A DNA stretch of 58,506 nucleotides from Chromatiales bacterium (lineage in GTDB: Bacteria; Pseudomonadota; Gammaproteobacteria; SZUA-152), in NCBI GenBank assembly GCA_026982555.1, contig JALSGT010000100.1:1-58506 (forward strand). Reading direction: 5' to 3'. The first letter of the stretch is position 1; each line of letters opens with the position of its first letter. This document shows positions 1 through 8,933 of this stretch, one piece after another. Both the position numbers and the translations under genes were made by a program. The notes under the pieces were generated by a model. It ran no database searches. It had not been told where the DNA came from and saw only the letters and a list, made by a program, of their open reading frames with translations.

Positions 1-2
1 TG

Positions 3-89
3 CAACTCAAAAAAGCGGGTTACGATGCCCGCGAAGAAATTTTTGATGCTGCCCGCGAATTGTATAATCTCAAAAGTCGTGACCTTTAG
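3..89 (+). CDS. C-terminal end of an unidentified protein (partial)
   Basis: An open frame enters from the left edge and ends at a TAG at 87-89. The 28 visible residues are charged and helix-forming, ending in ELYNLKSRDL, which reads like a genuine C-terminus rather than random sequence. No domain is recognisable in so short a piece. It lies on the same strand as the ATPase operon that follows, but almost 490 bases and an inverted repeat separate them, so co-transcription is doubtful. Confidence 0.5.
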   Translation, partial: QLKKAGYDAREEIFDAARELYNLKSRDL

Positions 90-577
90 CTTTGCTTATT
101 TTTTCCACCCAAGCTTTAGACTAACAACAAATAGTAATCTTCGAATGACCGATAAACTCAAAAAGCTATCTTTTATAACAAAACGAGTATTTCACAATAC
201 TATCCTGACACGGAGGGACGGCCCACAAGCTCCAACCTCATTCGCTCTCCATTGTCATTTGACCAATACACTATATTCCCAATAATTAAGGCACTTTTTT
301 CCACTCGCCTATATCTGGTTCTCCGTGCCTTTGTATAATAATTTTCATGAGCATCAGTCGAACAGGCCTTCACAATCACAAATCCGATCTTAACCGTTAA
401 TAAGCCTGGGCATACCTGATTTTACTTATATACCCATGGCGTTTGTGATTCAGGTGTCAATATGCGCCATATTTATTCCGTGGCACAGCGAAATATGGGT
501 ATACGGAACCCAGGATTATTAATTTTAACCCAGCTGGTAATGTTTCCCCAAAATAACTAGAATTGTAGGGGGAGCCC
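90..577. other. Intergenic region upstream of the ATPase operon
   Basis: This 488-base gap is AT-rich and has no convincing gene. A short open frame from 25 to 285 overlaps the tail of the upstream gene and has no family features. A TATAAT box occurs near 334 and could be a -10 element. The right half holds the nested inverted repeat described separately. A purine-rich GGGGGAG lies just before the ATG at 578. Confidence 0.5.
397..522. repeat. Nested inverted repeat, possible relative of the MITE-like family
   Basis: Outer arms at 397-410 and 509-522 match at 13 of 14 positions (TTAATAA-CCTGGG against its complement). Inside them TATACCCAT at 429-437 pairs with ATGGGTATA at 495-503, and ATGGCG at 436-441 pairs with CGCCAT at 465-470. 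Read on the minus strand, the right arm is ATAATCCTGGGTTCCG, which matches the hairpin arm at 30351 at 14 of 16 positions and resembles the ends of the element at 15416-15646. It lies upstream of the ATPase operon and could be an element remnant or a protein-binding region. Confidence 0.55.
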
Positions 578-2965
578 ATGAATGGATGCCTTGACCAATG
601 GAAAGCTCTCACAACGCGATGTAACCCTATAGAGGGAGGCGTGGAAACGAGGATGTACGAGTCATTTTACAGGCTGCGCAAAACCCCGTTTCGGCTGACA
701 CCCGATCCATCTTTTTTCTTTGAGAGTCGTACTCACAAGCGGGGAGCCGCTTACCTGTGCTATGCCATGCAGCAGGGTGAGGGGTTTGTCGTCATCACTG
801 GCAAGCCGGGAACGGGCAAGACCGAGCTGATGCTCAATCTTATCAGCGAGTTTGATGACCCCCACGTTGTATTTGCAAAAATAGTCTCAACCAATGTAAA
901 CGCTGACGATTTTTTGGCGTTAGTGGTGGCTTCCTTTGGGCTTTCCAGCGAAGGCCTGGGTAAGGGAATTTTGCTAAAAACGCTGGAGAATTTCTTCATC
1001 GCTTGCGCCCGTCAAGACAAGCAGGTGTTTTTGCTGATTGATGAGGCGCACAACCTGTCAACCACCTCGCTCACCGAGCTTTCCATGCTGTCCAATTTTC
1101 AACTGGGTGAAAAGGCGATACTGCGCTGCTTTCTGCTGGGGCAGGAATCACTGGCGAAAAAACTCGAAAAACCAAAGCTGGCCCACCTCAAACAGCGGGT
1201 CATTGCCTCCGCACACCTGGACCCCATGAATGAGGTCGAAACAACGGAATATATCAAACATCGTCTGACCCTGGCTGGCTGGCGGGATGATCCTCGATTT
1301 CACGATGACGCCTATCCGCTGATTTATAAATTCACGGGTGGAATCCCGCGACAAATTAACTTTTTTTGCCATCGTTTGTTGCTACAAGGCTATATTGATG
1401 AACTGCACAAAATTGATGCCGGTGTTGTACGTGGGGTCATCAAAGAATTACTGGAAGAGACCACGGTCGCCCATGCGCCCTGCAACCCTGATGAACATTT
1501 TACAGTTTCATTTCCGGATACCCGTACGTCTGTTCGCCAACGTAACCAACTTCGTGTGGCAAACACACAGGAACCTCGCACATCAGCCCCCTTCCTTAAG
1601 GTCGCTGCCAATCAGGCACTCGCCATAAAACCGGAATTCACGTTCCCTGCCACGGAAAAAAAATCAACGGGCAGCGCGTTGATTACCAGCCCCGCCAATC
1701 TGGCGGATGCTGATGTCCTCCAGGAATTAGCCTGCGATGGTGCCCGTCGGCTGCTGCGTATGTTAACGCAAGACAGTCAGGCTGACCGGGAGTTACGTGC
1801 CAGTGTCGCCTTTTATATCAGGACTGAGTCGGCACGTTTGATGTCCCCGGACAGCATACGACAACTCAATGCAACCATACCCGTTGCCGTTGCCCCGGCC
1901 CATTCCCCTCCTGTCAGAATAAGCCAGCGTCTTTCGTCTGCCGGAAAATGGGCCGCTGTTGCGAGTATCGCTGTCTTTGCTGCGATCCTATCACCTCAGC
2001 TTCAACACACTGATAAACCCGTCATTCCTGCAAACAGTGCAGACAGCAAAGCAACAAACCGGTTGACCGTTGCGACGCCCATGCCCATTGGAGAAAACCG
2101 CATATCGGCTTCTGACCCTGTAACGATAATCGATTCACCGCAAAGTAATAACAGCTTAACGACTCTCGGAATATCCCTCGCCGATATTGTCACCGAAACC
2201 AACCCGCCATTAACAACAAAAGCAACAGAGCAATTGACAGTGGAACAAAATAAACTGCCGGAAACAAACAACGCATTGCGCCAAAAGAAAGGGGAGAAAA
2301 AAGCTGAAAATATGCCGATACGCCTGGCAAACAATGACAAGACAACCATACTTCCGCAGACAGCAAAACCACCTTCCCAACCATTAAAAACCCGGCCACC
2401 ACCAGAACACAGGAAGCCTGTCGGGATCAGCAAGACTGCGGATGCAAACACACCCGCTGTTGTTTTTCCCTTGTCATCACCCCCCTCTTTGGCGCTCACA
2501 AAACCTGCCGAAGACCAATCCAAACCTGTCACACCTTCTGCCACGCCCAAGCAAACTCCCGTGACTGGCAACCCGGTAGAATCAACAACAACGGAAACAG
2601 ATATTCCGGCAGCCGATTTGAAAATATTACTATCAAGACTCACCTCCGCTTATGAGGCTGGAAACCTGAGAAAACTGGTCAGCGTTTTTGCTGAAAATGC
2701 CCACAGCAACAATAAAACCAGTCTTAATGCCATTGAGGATGACTATCGCAAGCTATTTGATGTAACTGACATGCGCAAAATGATGATCAGTAATATTCAA
2801 TGGGAAAAAGTTAAAAACCGAATGCGTGGCAAAGGAAATTTTCAGTTAGTCGTGCGTGAAAAAGGCGCAGGAAGAGTGACATCCTACGATGGCAGTATCG
2901 AGCTTGATGTCGCTCAAAGCACACGGGGCATCGTCATAACACAGCTTGATTATCGTTATGATTAA
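578..2965 (+). CDS. ExeA/XrtA-type AAA ATPase with membrane anchor and C-terminal NTF2-like domain
   Basis: The N-terminal third matches the ATPases that accompany type II secretion (ExeA/GspA) and exosortase XrtA polysaccharide loci: a YESFYRLRKTPFRLTPDP opening, Walker A GKPGTGKT at residues 75-82, and Walker B FLLIDEAHNL at 151-160. A single predicted membrane segment lies near residues 457-471. A long Pro/Thr/Lys-rich linker follows, and the last ~115 residues look like an NTF2/SnoaL-like fold, probably periplasmic. ExeA normally carries a peptidoglycan-binding domain in that place, so the architecture differs. The family start is probably the ATG at 653 (residue 26); the ATG at 578 has the better ribosome site, and a GTG at 641 is a third option. 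It is followed by a barrel protein and a lipoprotein in a tight operon, suggesting work at the cell envelope. The NTF2 call is by eye. Confidence 0.8.
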   Translation: MNGCLDQWKALTTRCNPIEGGVETRMYESFYRLRKTPFRLTPDPSFFFESRTHKRGAAYLCYAMQQGEGFVVITGKPGTGKTELMLNLISEFDDPHVVFAKIVSTNVNADDFLALVVASFGLSSEGLGKGILLKTLENFFIACARQDKQVFLLIDEAHNLSTTSLTELSMLSNFQLGEKAILRCFLLGQESLAKKLEKPKLAHLKQRVIASAHLDPMNEVETTEYIKHRLTLAGWRDDPRFHDDAYPLIYKFTGGIPRQINFFCHRLLLQGYIDELHKIDAGVVRGVIKELLEETTVAHAPCNPDEHFTVSFPDTRTSVRQRNQLRVANTQEPRTSAPFLKVAANQALAIKPEFTFPATEKKSTGSALITSPANLADADVLQELACDGARRLLRMLTQDSQADRELRASVAFYIRTESARLMSPDSIRQLNATIPVAVAPAHSPPVRISQRLSSAGKWAAVASIAVFAAILSPQLQHTDKPVIPANSADSKATNRLTVATPMPIGENRISASDPVTIIDSPQSNNSLTTLGISLADIVTETNPPLTTKATEQLTVEQNKLPETNNALRQKKGEKKAENMPIRLANNDKTTILPQTAKPPSQPLKTRPPPEHRKPVGISKTADANTPAVVFPLSSPPSLALTKPAEDQSKPVTPSATPKQTPVTGNPVESTTTETDIPAADLKILLSRLTSAYEAGNLRKLVSVFAENAHSNNKTSLNAIEDDYRKLFDVTDMRKMMISNIQWEKVKNRMRGKGNFQLVVREKGAGRVTSYDGSIELDVAQSTRGIVITQLDYRYD

Positions 2966-3575
2966 AACCAGCCTGATGAAGAGCCTTTATCTCATCGCTC
3001 TGATGTTGTTACCCGTGCTTGTTACCCATCCGGTATACGCAGCACTCGGCCTGCCAGAAAATACCGCGAAACTGGGATACGCCATAGGTAGCACTTATGT
3101 TTCAGTGGATGACCCCGCCGATAACACCGCAAAGGAATGGGCTCTGCTGCCACTGACATTGATCCACACCGACTGGCTGATTGGCGATATACGCTACTGG
3201 TCAGAGCTTTTTTATTACAAGACCGTGCTGAACCCCGCGGCAAACAATGTTGGCCAAAATGTGGAACAGTATGGTTTTCGTGCCTCTCTGCAAAAAAGCC
3301 TGCGGGTAACGCGCTTATGGGCACCCTGGTTTGGCGCAGGCATCGGGATCTCCCGGGTAACGTACACCACGCGTCACACCATAGACAGCGATGGTTTTTT
3401 GCTTGCCGCTTATCCTGACCGCGAGCAAACATCCATCGCATTACTACTCAACATCGCCAGTGAATGGCCCCTGGCCCGGAACTGGGACATTGGTGTAAAA
3501 CTTGAACAGGCCATTCCCGTTGACGGAGATATCAGCGAAAGCTCGGCCCTGATAATGCTGCTGTATCGCTACTGA
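2958..3575 (+). CDS. Small predicted outer-membrane beta-barrel protein
   Basis: The ATG at 2958 overlaps the last 8 bases of the ATPase gene, implying translational coupling; an in-frame TTG at 2946 and an ATG at 2976 are alternatives. A signal peptide ends near VYA-ALG. The mature ~180 residues alternate polar and aromatic residues, contain Gly-rich turns (WFGAGIGISRV) and end in LLYRY, with the terminal aromatic residue typical of barrels recognised by BamA. The size fits an 8-strand barrel. I recognise no specific family. Position between an inner-membrane ATPase and a large lipoprotein suggests a shared envelope function, which is inference only. Confidence 0.65.
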   Translation: MIKTSLMKSLYLIALMLLPVLVTHPVYAALGLPENTAKLGYAIGSTYVSVDDPADNTAKEWALLPLTLIHTDWLIGDIRYWSELFYYKTVLNPAANNVGQNVEQYGFRASLQKSLRVTRLWAPWFGAGIGISRVTYTTRHTIDSDGFLLAAYPDREQTSIALLLNIASEWPLARNWDIGVKLEQAIPVDGDISESSALIMLLYRY

Positions 3576-3587
3576 CCGGAGCACACC

Positions 3588-6575
3588 ATGCCAACACACA
3601 AACAATTACAATCATTGCTTTTATTATTCGTTCTGCTGCTTGTGGCGGTGTCTCTCCTGACGGGTTGCTCGCCCGGCGGCTCTCTGGATTTACCCGAAGA
3701 ACGTCCGTCCGGTATTGTACAAGGCAATGTTGTTGATGGCATTTTGGTGGGTTCCCGGGTCAACATTTATGGTTTTGAAAGCGGGACCCGGGGCATACTG
3801 CTGGGGACAGCCATCACCAATGAGCAGGGTGGCTATGCCATTGAATTACAAACCTCCAATCAACCGGTCCTGATTGAAATCAGCGGCGGCACCTATCTGG
3901 AAGATGCCAGTGGCAGTGCTGTCACTCTGACTGACGGACAGGTACTGCGCGCCGTCACACACTACAAATCAGGCAAACCGCTTGATGCCATGGTAACACC
4001 GCTGACCCACCTCGCCGTCGGTCTGGCGGAATACCACATTAACAATGGCGTACCTGTGGATCGGGCAATCCGTGAAGCAAACGCAGACATTAACCGTTTC
4101 TTCGCCATCGATACCGGCACAACACCGCCTCTGGCGATTGTTGATGAAAACAACACCCTCGCCGAACTCAACGACCCGGCATTGTATGGGTTTTATCTGG
4201 CCGGGTTGTCCAACTGGACATTATGGGCAAGTGACAAAAACGATGCACCACACAGCATTTATTCATCAATTGCCCTGACACAGATTCTCTACAACGATAT
4301 CCGTTCCGATGGTGTCTTTAACGGCGTGGGTGACAACCGGGAAGGTACAGCACTAATGCCATTAGCCTTTGGGCGGGTAGCACTTGATGAAAATACTTTT
4401 CGCATTGCATTTTCCCTGCACATGCTGGCTATCGCCAACAGCGATGAAAACAAAACCAACCTGAGTATCGACAAACTGCTCACCCCAGCCCAACAGATCG
4501 CCGCACAAACCGGCGCATTGCTTGGCACATCAGACCCGGTTAGCATTGATGAACAAATACCCGAAGTCACCATAACGCGATCAGCCGATAAATATCGCAG
4601 CGGACTTTTTAGTTTTGAAATCACCATTGGCGGACTTTTAGGCGCTGAACGCATTCGTATATTTATCAATGGTGACCTGGCAACCACTCTCACAGACACA
4701 ACAAATACCCTGGCCATCATCGACACCACAGATTATACGGATGGTGAGCATGAAATCCGCGTTACCGCCACCGATGCATTGAGCAATGAAGCAAGCAACA
4801 CCTTCACCATACAATTTGACAACACCGCACCGGTAGTCAATGTCAACTCCCCGCCAGCAAGCTCGCTGGCAACGGCATTGATCACGGGCACATACAGCGA
4901 TAATGTCTCCGGTGTTCAGGCCATCACCGTTCAAGGGCAAGCGGCCACCCTGTTCACCGACGGAACCTGGAACGTCACCGTCAACCTTGAGCCCGGCGAA
5001 AACATCATTCCCATCAGCGTCATCGATCAGGTCGGCAAGCGGCTGGACACCCAAACCATTTTGCACCTGGACCTCATCGCTCCCGTTATCACCTCGACCG
5101 GCATGCACAGCCTGGCGCGTTTTTCCAATAGTGATGGCAGCTACAGTGAAGCAGTCTTGCAGAATATAAACGACGCCCTGCCATTGTATTTTGAAACAAA
5201 TGCCGTTGATCTCAACGGTGTACTCATCGACCGCCTGGAACTGAACAACAACTCAATACCCTACTTTGCTTTCAGTATTACGGATGAAATGGGACCGGAT
5301 GCCATCACGGCACCGCAAGACATGCGGGTACGCATCCAGTACGAACGCAGCGGTGAAATTATCAACCCCTGGCGAACCGTTACCGCCATCAATAATGAAT
5401 ACCTGATTCCATTGGTATCCGAAATGCTGGCGCTAAACTGGCATCAAGCACCTCCCGCAGACGAGCATGTGATTCGGGTTGAAGTAAGCGATGCCGCCGG
5501 TAACCTGAGTAACCTGAGCTTTCTCTTCCGCGCGGATTTTTATGTGCCTGCGCTCAGCATGGATACCATCAGCGATCTTGGAGCCGATATCTTCACAAAC
5601 ACACTGTTTACAGACAGGGCAAACCTCAACGGGCTGGAATTCGCCAGTATCGCTTACACCTTTACCAATACCATCGGCAAATCCTTTTACCTGTCCCTTG
5701 CAGACGATTCAATGCACACCACGGCACAAACTGTCGATCAACTGGTGCGGGAACATCAGATCAGACTCAAAACAACCCCGGAATGGCGCATCGGGCTCAT
5801 GACACCTACCACGCAATGCCCGGAAATGACCCGTTGGACAGCCGTTTCCACGGTGCTGAATTTTACGGGTTCCGCCTGGGTGCCGGAACAGGTACCTGCC
5901 GCCCGTTTCAGCACAGAGAGCGCTATTTCCAGTGATGACTTGCCTGCGTCACCAACACCGTCAACCTGGAACGATGTGCCTGATTTCGACGAGCAATTTG
6001 AAGTGACCACCCTGGAAAGTTCATCCTCGGTCCTGACTTATCGTTATGACTACATCCTCGATGAAAGTACCCTTGTGTCACCATCCGCCTATATCCTTGC
6101 CTGGGCGCTAGTGGGCATCACAGACACCCAGACCTGCCCGCAAAAACGCTACTTTCAACAGCGCGACGTTTACGCCTATGAATCCGTTGCCGGTTATCCA
6201 AAACCAGTACTCTCGTCAGTATCCGTAGCAGGTACCGCTGATTTTTCAACAAGCCGCTTTACCGTGCTGAACAACAATACCGGATTGCCTGTCGAACCCG
6301 TTGACGGCTGGTATCAGATCCCCGCAGGACATTCCATCACCATTCGCAAATGGGTCACCATGCCCGAACTTGTATTCTACAATGATGATGTCTCGGACCT
6401 GAGTGGTTTCTCCAGCTACACACCAAGCTGGAATGACAACAACATCTCCTGGGCTGTTAACCGTCATTTGACAATATCCACCCTCCACGATGCGGGAAAC
6501 AGCAATATCTCCGTCATGCCTGTACGTAACGTTAATAATGGCACCGGTATATTGACCTACCAGATCAATAAATAG
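3588..6575 (+). CDS. Large Ig-like-domain lipoprotein, 995 residues
   Basis: The start has a CGGAG ribosome site, 12 bases after the barrel gene. A lipobox LLTGC puts the acylated cysteine at residue 27. After it come a carboxypeptidase-regulatory-like beta-sandwich (about residues 43-90), a helical stretch, and at least two bacterial Ig-like repeats (about 325-415 and 415-500). The second has the TAPVV...GTYSDNVSG form seen in glucodextranase-type domains. The C-terminal 450 residues are beta-rich and unassigned, with two cysteines (in QCPEM and TCPQK) that could form a disulfide. It is probably anchored in the outer membrane and acts at the surface or in the periplasm as a binding or structural protein. 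No catalytic motif is seen. Confidence 0.75.
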   Translation: MPTHKQLQSLLLLFVLLLVAVSLLTGCSPGGSLDLPEERPSGIVQGNVVDGILVGSRVNIYGFESGTRGILLGTAITNEQGGYAIELQTSNQPVLIEISGGTYLEDASGSAVTLTDGQVLRAVTHYKSGKPLDAMVTPLTHLAVGLAEYHINNGVPVDRAIREANADINRFFAIDTGTTPPLAIVDENNTLAELNDPALYGFYLAGLSNWTLWASDKNDAPHSIYSSIALTQILYNDIRSDGVFNGVGDNREGTALMPLAFGRVALDENTFRIAFSLHMLAIANSDENKTNLSIDKLLTPAQQIAAQTGALLGTSDPVSIDEQIPEVTITRSADKYRSGLFSFEITIGGLLGAERIRIFINGDLATTLTDTTNTLAIIDTTDYTDGEHEIRVTATDALSNEASNTFTIQFDNTAPVVNVNSPPASSLATALITGTYSDNVSGVQAITVQGQAATLFTDGTWNVTVNLEPGENIIPISVIDQVGKRLDTQTILHLDLIAPVITSTGMHSLARFSNSDGSYSEAVLQNINDALPLYFETNAVDLNGVLIDRLELNNNSIPYFAFSITDEMGPDAITAPQDMRVRIQYERSGEIINPWRTVTAINNEYLIPLVSEMLALNWHQAPPADEHVIRVEVSDAAGNLSNLSFLFRADFYVPALSMDTISDLGADIFTNTLFTDRANLNGLEFASIAYTFTNTIGKSFYLSLADDSMHTTAQTVDQLVREHQIRLKTTPEWRIGLMTPTTQCPEMTRWTAVSTVLNFTGSAWVPEQVPAARFSTESAISSDDLPASPTPSTWNDVPDFDEQFEVTTLESSSSVLTYRYDYILDESTLVSPSAYILAWALVGITDTQTCPQKRYFQQRDVYAYESVAGYPKPVLSSVSVAGTADFSTSRFTVLNNNTGLPVEPVDGWYQIPAGHSITIRKWVTMPELVFYNDDVSDLSGFSSYTPSWNDNNISWAVNRHLTISTLHDAGNSNISVMPVRNVNNGTGILTYQINK

Positions 6576-6910
6576 TTATCCGCATTTACGGCTGCCCCAT
6601 TCCAGATAGTAGAATCTGTTGACGTTTCCATCTCATTACTGTTGCATGCTGGAAAGCACCCACCAAGGCGAGAGACCCATGGTTTGGTTATTCCAAATAA
6701 GCAACGAGCACTAAGCCCTTTACTGTCTTGCCCGGTGAAAAAAGTATCTCTAGCAGTGACAAAAATGAAACGTCAACAGATTCCGGTGCTAGACTTGTTA
6801 CGGTTACTTTGCAATTGCAATTACTGACCAAATTAGCGGGATATTTGTTGTGCAGGAGTCATAAAAATTTCGTAGATTTTATAACGTACAAATAAAAGGA
6901 CATATTTAAA
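6576..6910. other. AT-rich intergenic region containing a bounded segment
   Basis: The gap has no convincing gene. The open frame at 6642-6827 has no ribosome site and low-complexity composition. The main feature is the pair of 17-bp inverted repeats at 6612-6628 and 6767-6783. An AAGGA site precedes the ATG at 6911. Confidence 0.45.
6612..6783. repeat. 172-bp segment bounded by perfect 17-bp inverted repeats
   Basis: GAATCTGTTGACGTTTC at 6612-6628 is repeated exactly in inverted orientation at 6767-6783. The 138 bp between the arms show no gene. No obvious target-site duplication flanks it. The arms do not match the CCTGGATTCCG family elsewhere in the window. It may be a MITE, a deleted insertion-sequence remnant, or paired operator sites; the sequence alone does not decide. 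Confidence 0.6.
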
Positions 6911-7366
6911 ATGGATACGATACGGAATGTGGTTTTTATCGCTGTCGGATTTTTATTCATGCTAATCACTCCCCTTGCAGGAGCTGATTCAGGTTATTCA
7001 TACACATACCCGGGTGACTCATATGCATATATGTACAAAAAACACCAAGTGGTAGTCACCGGTGCATATCGGTGTCCGGGTGATTTCCCAGGTTTTCAAC
7101 ATTCAATTACTTTTACTGCAAGTGAATTGGGAGATTTAAATATCGAAACAGAATTCGATAATTTGGATACAGGTGATTGTACACCAAGAGGTCAGGATGC
7201 TCTAAATCTGGCACAGGACCTGGGCTGTACAACCGGCCCGCTATATGCGTTTAAGAGAAATGGCAGTCCCGGGGCAGCCTTCGGCTTTGTGTGCAAAGGG
7301 AAACGAGACCGTATAGTTTCTGTCATTGAAAAGCTTAGTGGTGAAATACTAAGGTATGCTCAATAA
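6911..7366 (+). CDS. Secreted protein of unknown function
   Basis: The 151-residue product has a clear signal peptide (hydrophobic FIAVGFLFMLITPLAGA) followed by a Tyr-rich stretch YSYTYPGDSYAYMYKK. The mature part contains four cysteines, consistent with disulfides in the periplasm or outside the cell. I recognise no family. The gene stands alone between the inverted-repeat segment and a strong terminator, and base composition is more AT-rich than the flanking core genes, suggesting an accessory gene. Confidence 0.6.
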   Translation: MDTIRNVVFIAVGFLFMLITPLAGADSGYSYTYPGDSYAYMYKKHQVVVTGAYRCPGDFPGFQHSITFTASELGDLNIETEFDNLDTGDCTPRGQDALNLAQDLGCTTGPLYAFKRNGSPGAAFGFVCKGKRDRIVSVIEKLSGEILRYAQ

Positions 7367-7377
7367 TCAAGCGAAGC

Positions 7378-7405
7378 AAATCTCCCGGCTGTGCCGGGAG
7401 ATTTT
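7378..7405 (+). terminator. Rho-independent terminator after the secreted orphan gene
   Basis: A perfect 12-bp stem (AAATCTCCCGGC with its complement, loop TGT) is followed by one more T. It begins 11 bases after the stop at 7366. The A/T ends of the stem let it work on either strand. Confidence 0.8.
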
Positions 7406-7490
7406 CAAAGATTTGACCCTCCCAGCAACCTGTCTGGCCTTGCTGCCCCGACCAAAAGCAGCGAAGAAAACAGGTTCAATATTAACTGAT

Positions 7491-7967
7491 TTAATTCCCC
7501 GAATAATTTTTAGCATAATGCAACAATTGCAATACGCGGCTCCTTATGATGGCACAGCGGTAACTGCCTCGTGACATATTCGCCGAACTACCAAATTCCT
7601 GGCGAGTCCAGGTATTTTCTATCAGCTCAAACTCAGCATCGCGAAATTTTATCCAGTTACATTGTGAATGAATTAATTTCTGTTGCTGCTCCGCCAACAA
7701 CCTGGATTTAACAAGATGATAAGCTTTATTCACTTCATCATCTAAAAATTTTTGATAATTGTCATATGCGATCAAATAATCTCTTGAGCCATTGCGCGGA
7801 TTATTGATTTTTTTTAAAAATGTCTGTTCGCGCAATTCAAACTCACCAATCAAATCAGGTGCATCAGGATTGTCTATCGCAAGAACCGGATTGATTAACA
7901 AACTGAAAAAAACCAGAGAAAAAACCTGCATCCATTCGGGCATATTTTTTGTGTTTATTTTCACCAT
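7491..7967 (-). CDS. LprI-like (DUF1311) secreted protein, putative lysozyme inhibitor
   Basis: A signal peptide (VFSLVFFSLLINPVLA) precedes a mature domain of the DUF1311/LprI type: two helical halves with conserved LLAEQQQKLIHSQ, NWIKFRDAE and a Cys pair (QCNW and YRCA). LprI of Mycobacterium inhibits lysozyme, and the family acts in the periplasm. The start overlaps the 3' end of the lysozyme gene by 7 bases, so the two are translated together. This pairing suggests the product protects the producer against its own lysozyme, which is inference from adjacency. Confidence 0.8.
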   Translation of the reverse strand: MVKINTKNMPEWMQVFSLVFFSLLINPVLAIDNPDAPDLIGEFELREQTFLKKINNPRNGSRDYLIAYDNYQKFLDDEVNKAYHLVKSRLLAEQQQKLIHSQCNWIKFRDAEFELIENTWTRQEFGSSANMSRGSYRCAIIRSRVLQLLHYAKNYSGN

Positions 7968-8731
7968 TGTTTATATATTCCCTTGCTGTATATATCCCAC
8001 TCGGCCTGCCTTCTGTTAATTAAACCGTTATTAATAATGCCCTGAGATTTATTCCAGGCTTTCCAGGCATCTTCCAGATTTTTATACGTGGTTTTAAGGT
8101 TAGGGTTATTCACCATTTTCAGAACTGATGAATGGGTAAAAGCCCTTTGCCCGATATTAAATGCAAGAATCACCATAGCATCAAATTCATTTTGCAGAAT
8201 ACTGGCAGTCACTTTCGTTTTAACCGTATTAACATATGGACTCAGATCCTCATTAAACAGGCTGATCGCCTGCTCCCGGGTAATACCATCTTTATATTTT
8301 GGCCACTCAGCACTGGAAATAAGGTGCCCATAACCGATAGTGGCACCTTCCACCCATGCGGTTATGTCTTTACCTGTTTGATCATCATAAGGTGTGGTGG
8401 ATAATTTCTCTATGGACTTTAACAAATCTATACCATTATCACTAAAATCAAAGGCACTGGCGGATTTTTCATCCAGCCTGACTGCACCACTCACCAGTTT
8501 TTTGAAGGTTTTCCCATCAGGGTCTATATGACCATCAGGATGCGTCATATTCAAAATATCTTTTTGAAAGTGCTCGATCCGGAGTATTGTTTTGTTACCG
8601 ATGACGCCATCCTCTTTCAGTGGTGTGATTTCTCCCGGGATTTTCTGAGCATTTAAAAGTTTTTGAACAAGAACAACATCTGCTGAATGATTCGTGCCAT
8701 TACGGCCTACGGATGCAATTATTTTATTCAC
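7961..8731 (-). CDS. Peptidoglycan-binding and GH24-type lysozyme
   Basis: The first ~80 residues form a peptidoglycan-binding-like domain (helical, with DGVIGNKTILRIEHFQ). A T4-type lysozyme (glycoside hydrolase 24) domain follows, cutting the glycan MurNAc-GlcNAc bond. The catalytic triad is visible as E108, D117 and T131 (in TIGYGH); a short insertion between D117 and T131 is like that of some phage and secreted effector lysozymes. No signal peptide or SAR anchor is seen, so export must use another route, such as holin or type VI secretion, if it acts on other cells. No phage structural or holin genes are nearby. Confidence 0.85.
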   Translation of the reverse strand: MNKIIASVGRNGTNHSADVVLVQKLLNAQKIPGEITPLKEDGVIGNKTILRIEHFQKDILNMTHPDGHIDPDGKTFKKLVSGAVRLDEKSASAFDFSDNGIDLLKSIEKLSTTPYDDQTGKDITAWVEGATIGYGHLISSAEWPKYKDGITREQAISLFNEDLSPYVNTVKTKVTASILQNEFDAMVILAFNIGQRAFTHSSVLKMVNNPNLKTTYKNLEDAWKAWNKSQGIINNGLINRRQAEWDIYSKGIYKQW

Positions 8732-8933
8732 GCCTTATATCCTCACATTTAGATGAAAATGAATTGATTAAACCAACCAGTACACAGTACAGGGAGAATG
8801 TTTTACAATGAATTTTCCCGCACCATTTTCTACCTCCCTATTGATGACCAGTCCTTCAATCATGTAACGCATTTATGAGCAGAAATGGCGCTATTATTTT
8901 TTATCCCGTCCTTTTCCTTTATACTCTGCCATC

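Noticed and set aside
2002-2643. 213-codon minus-strand frame inside the ATPase gene
   Set aside because: It is antisense to the low-complexity linker of a real gene and shows a Val/Gly/Ser-rich composition caused by the other strand's codons.
6642-6827. 61-codon frame in the inverted-repeat segment
   Set aside because: It has no ribosome site, runs across one repeat arm and has no protein-like pattern.
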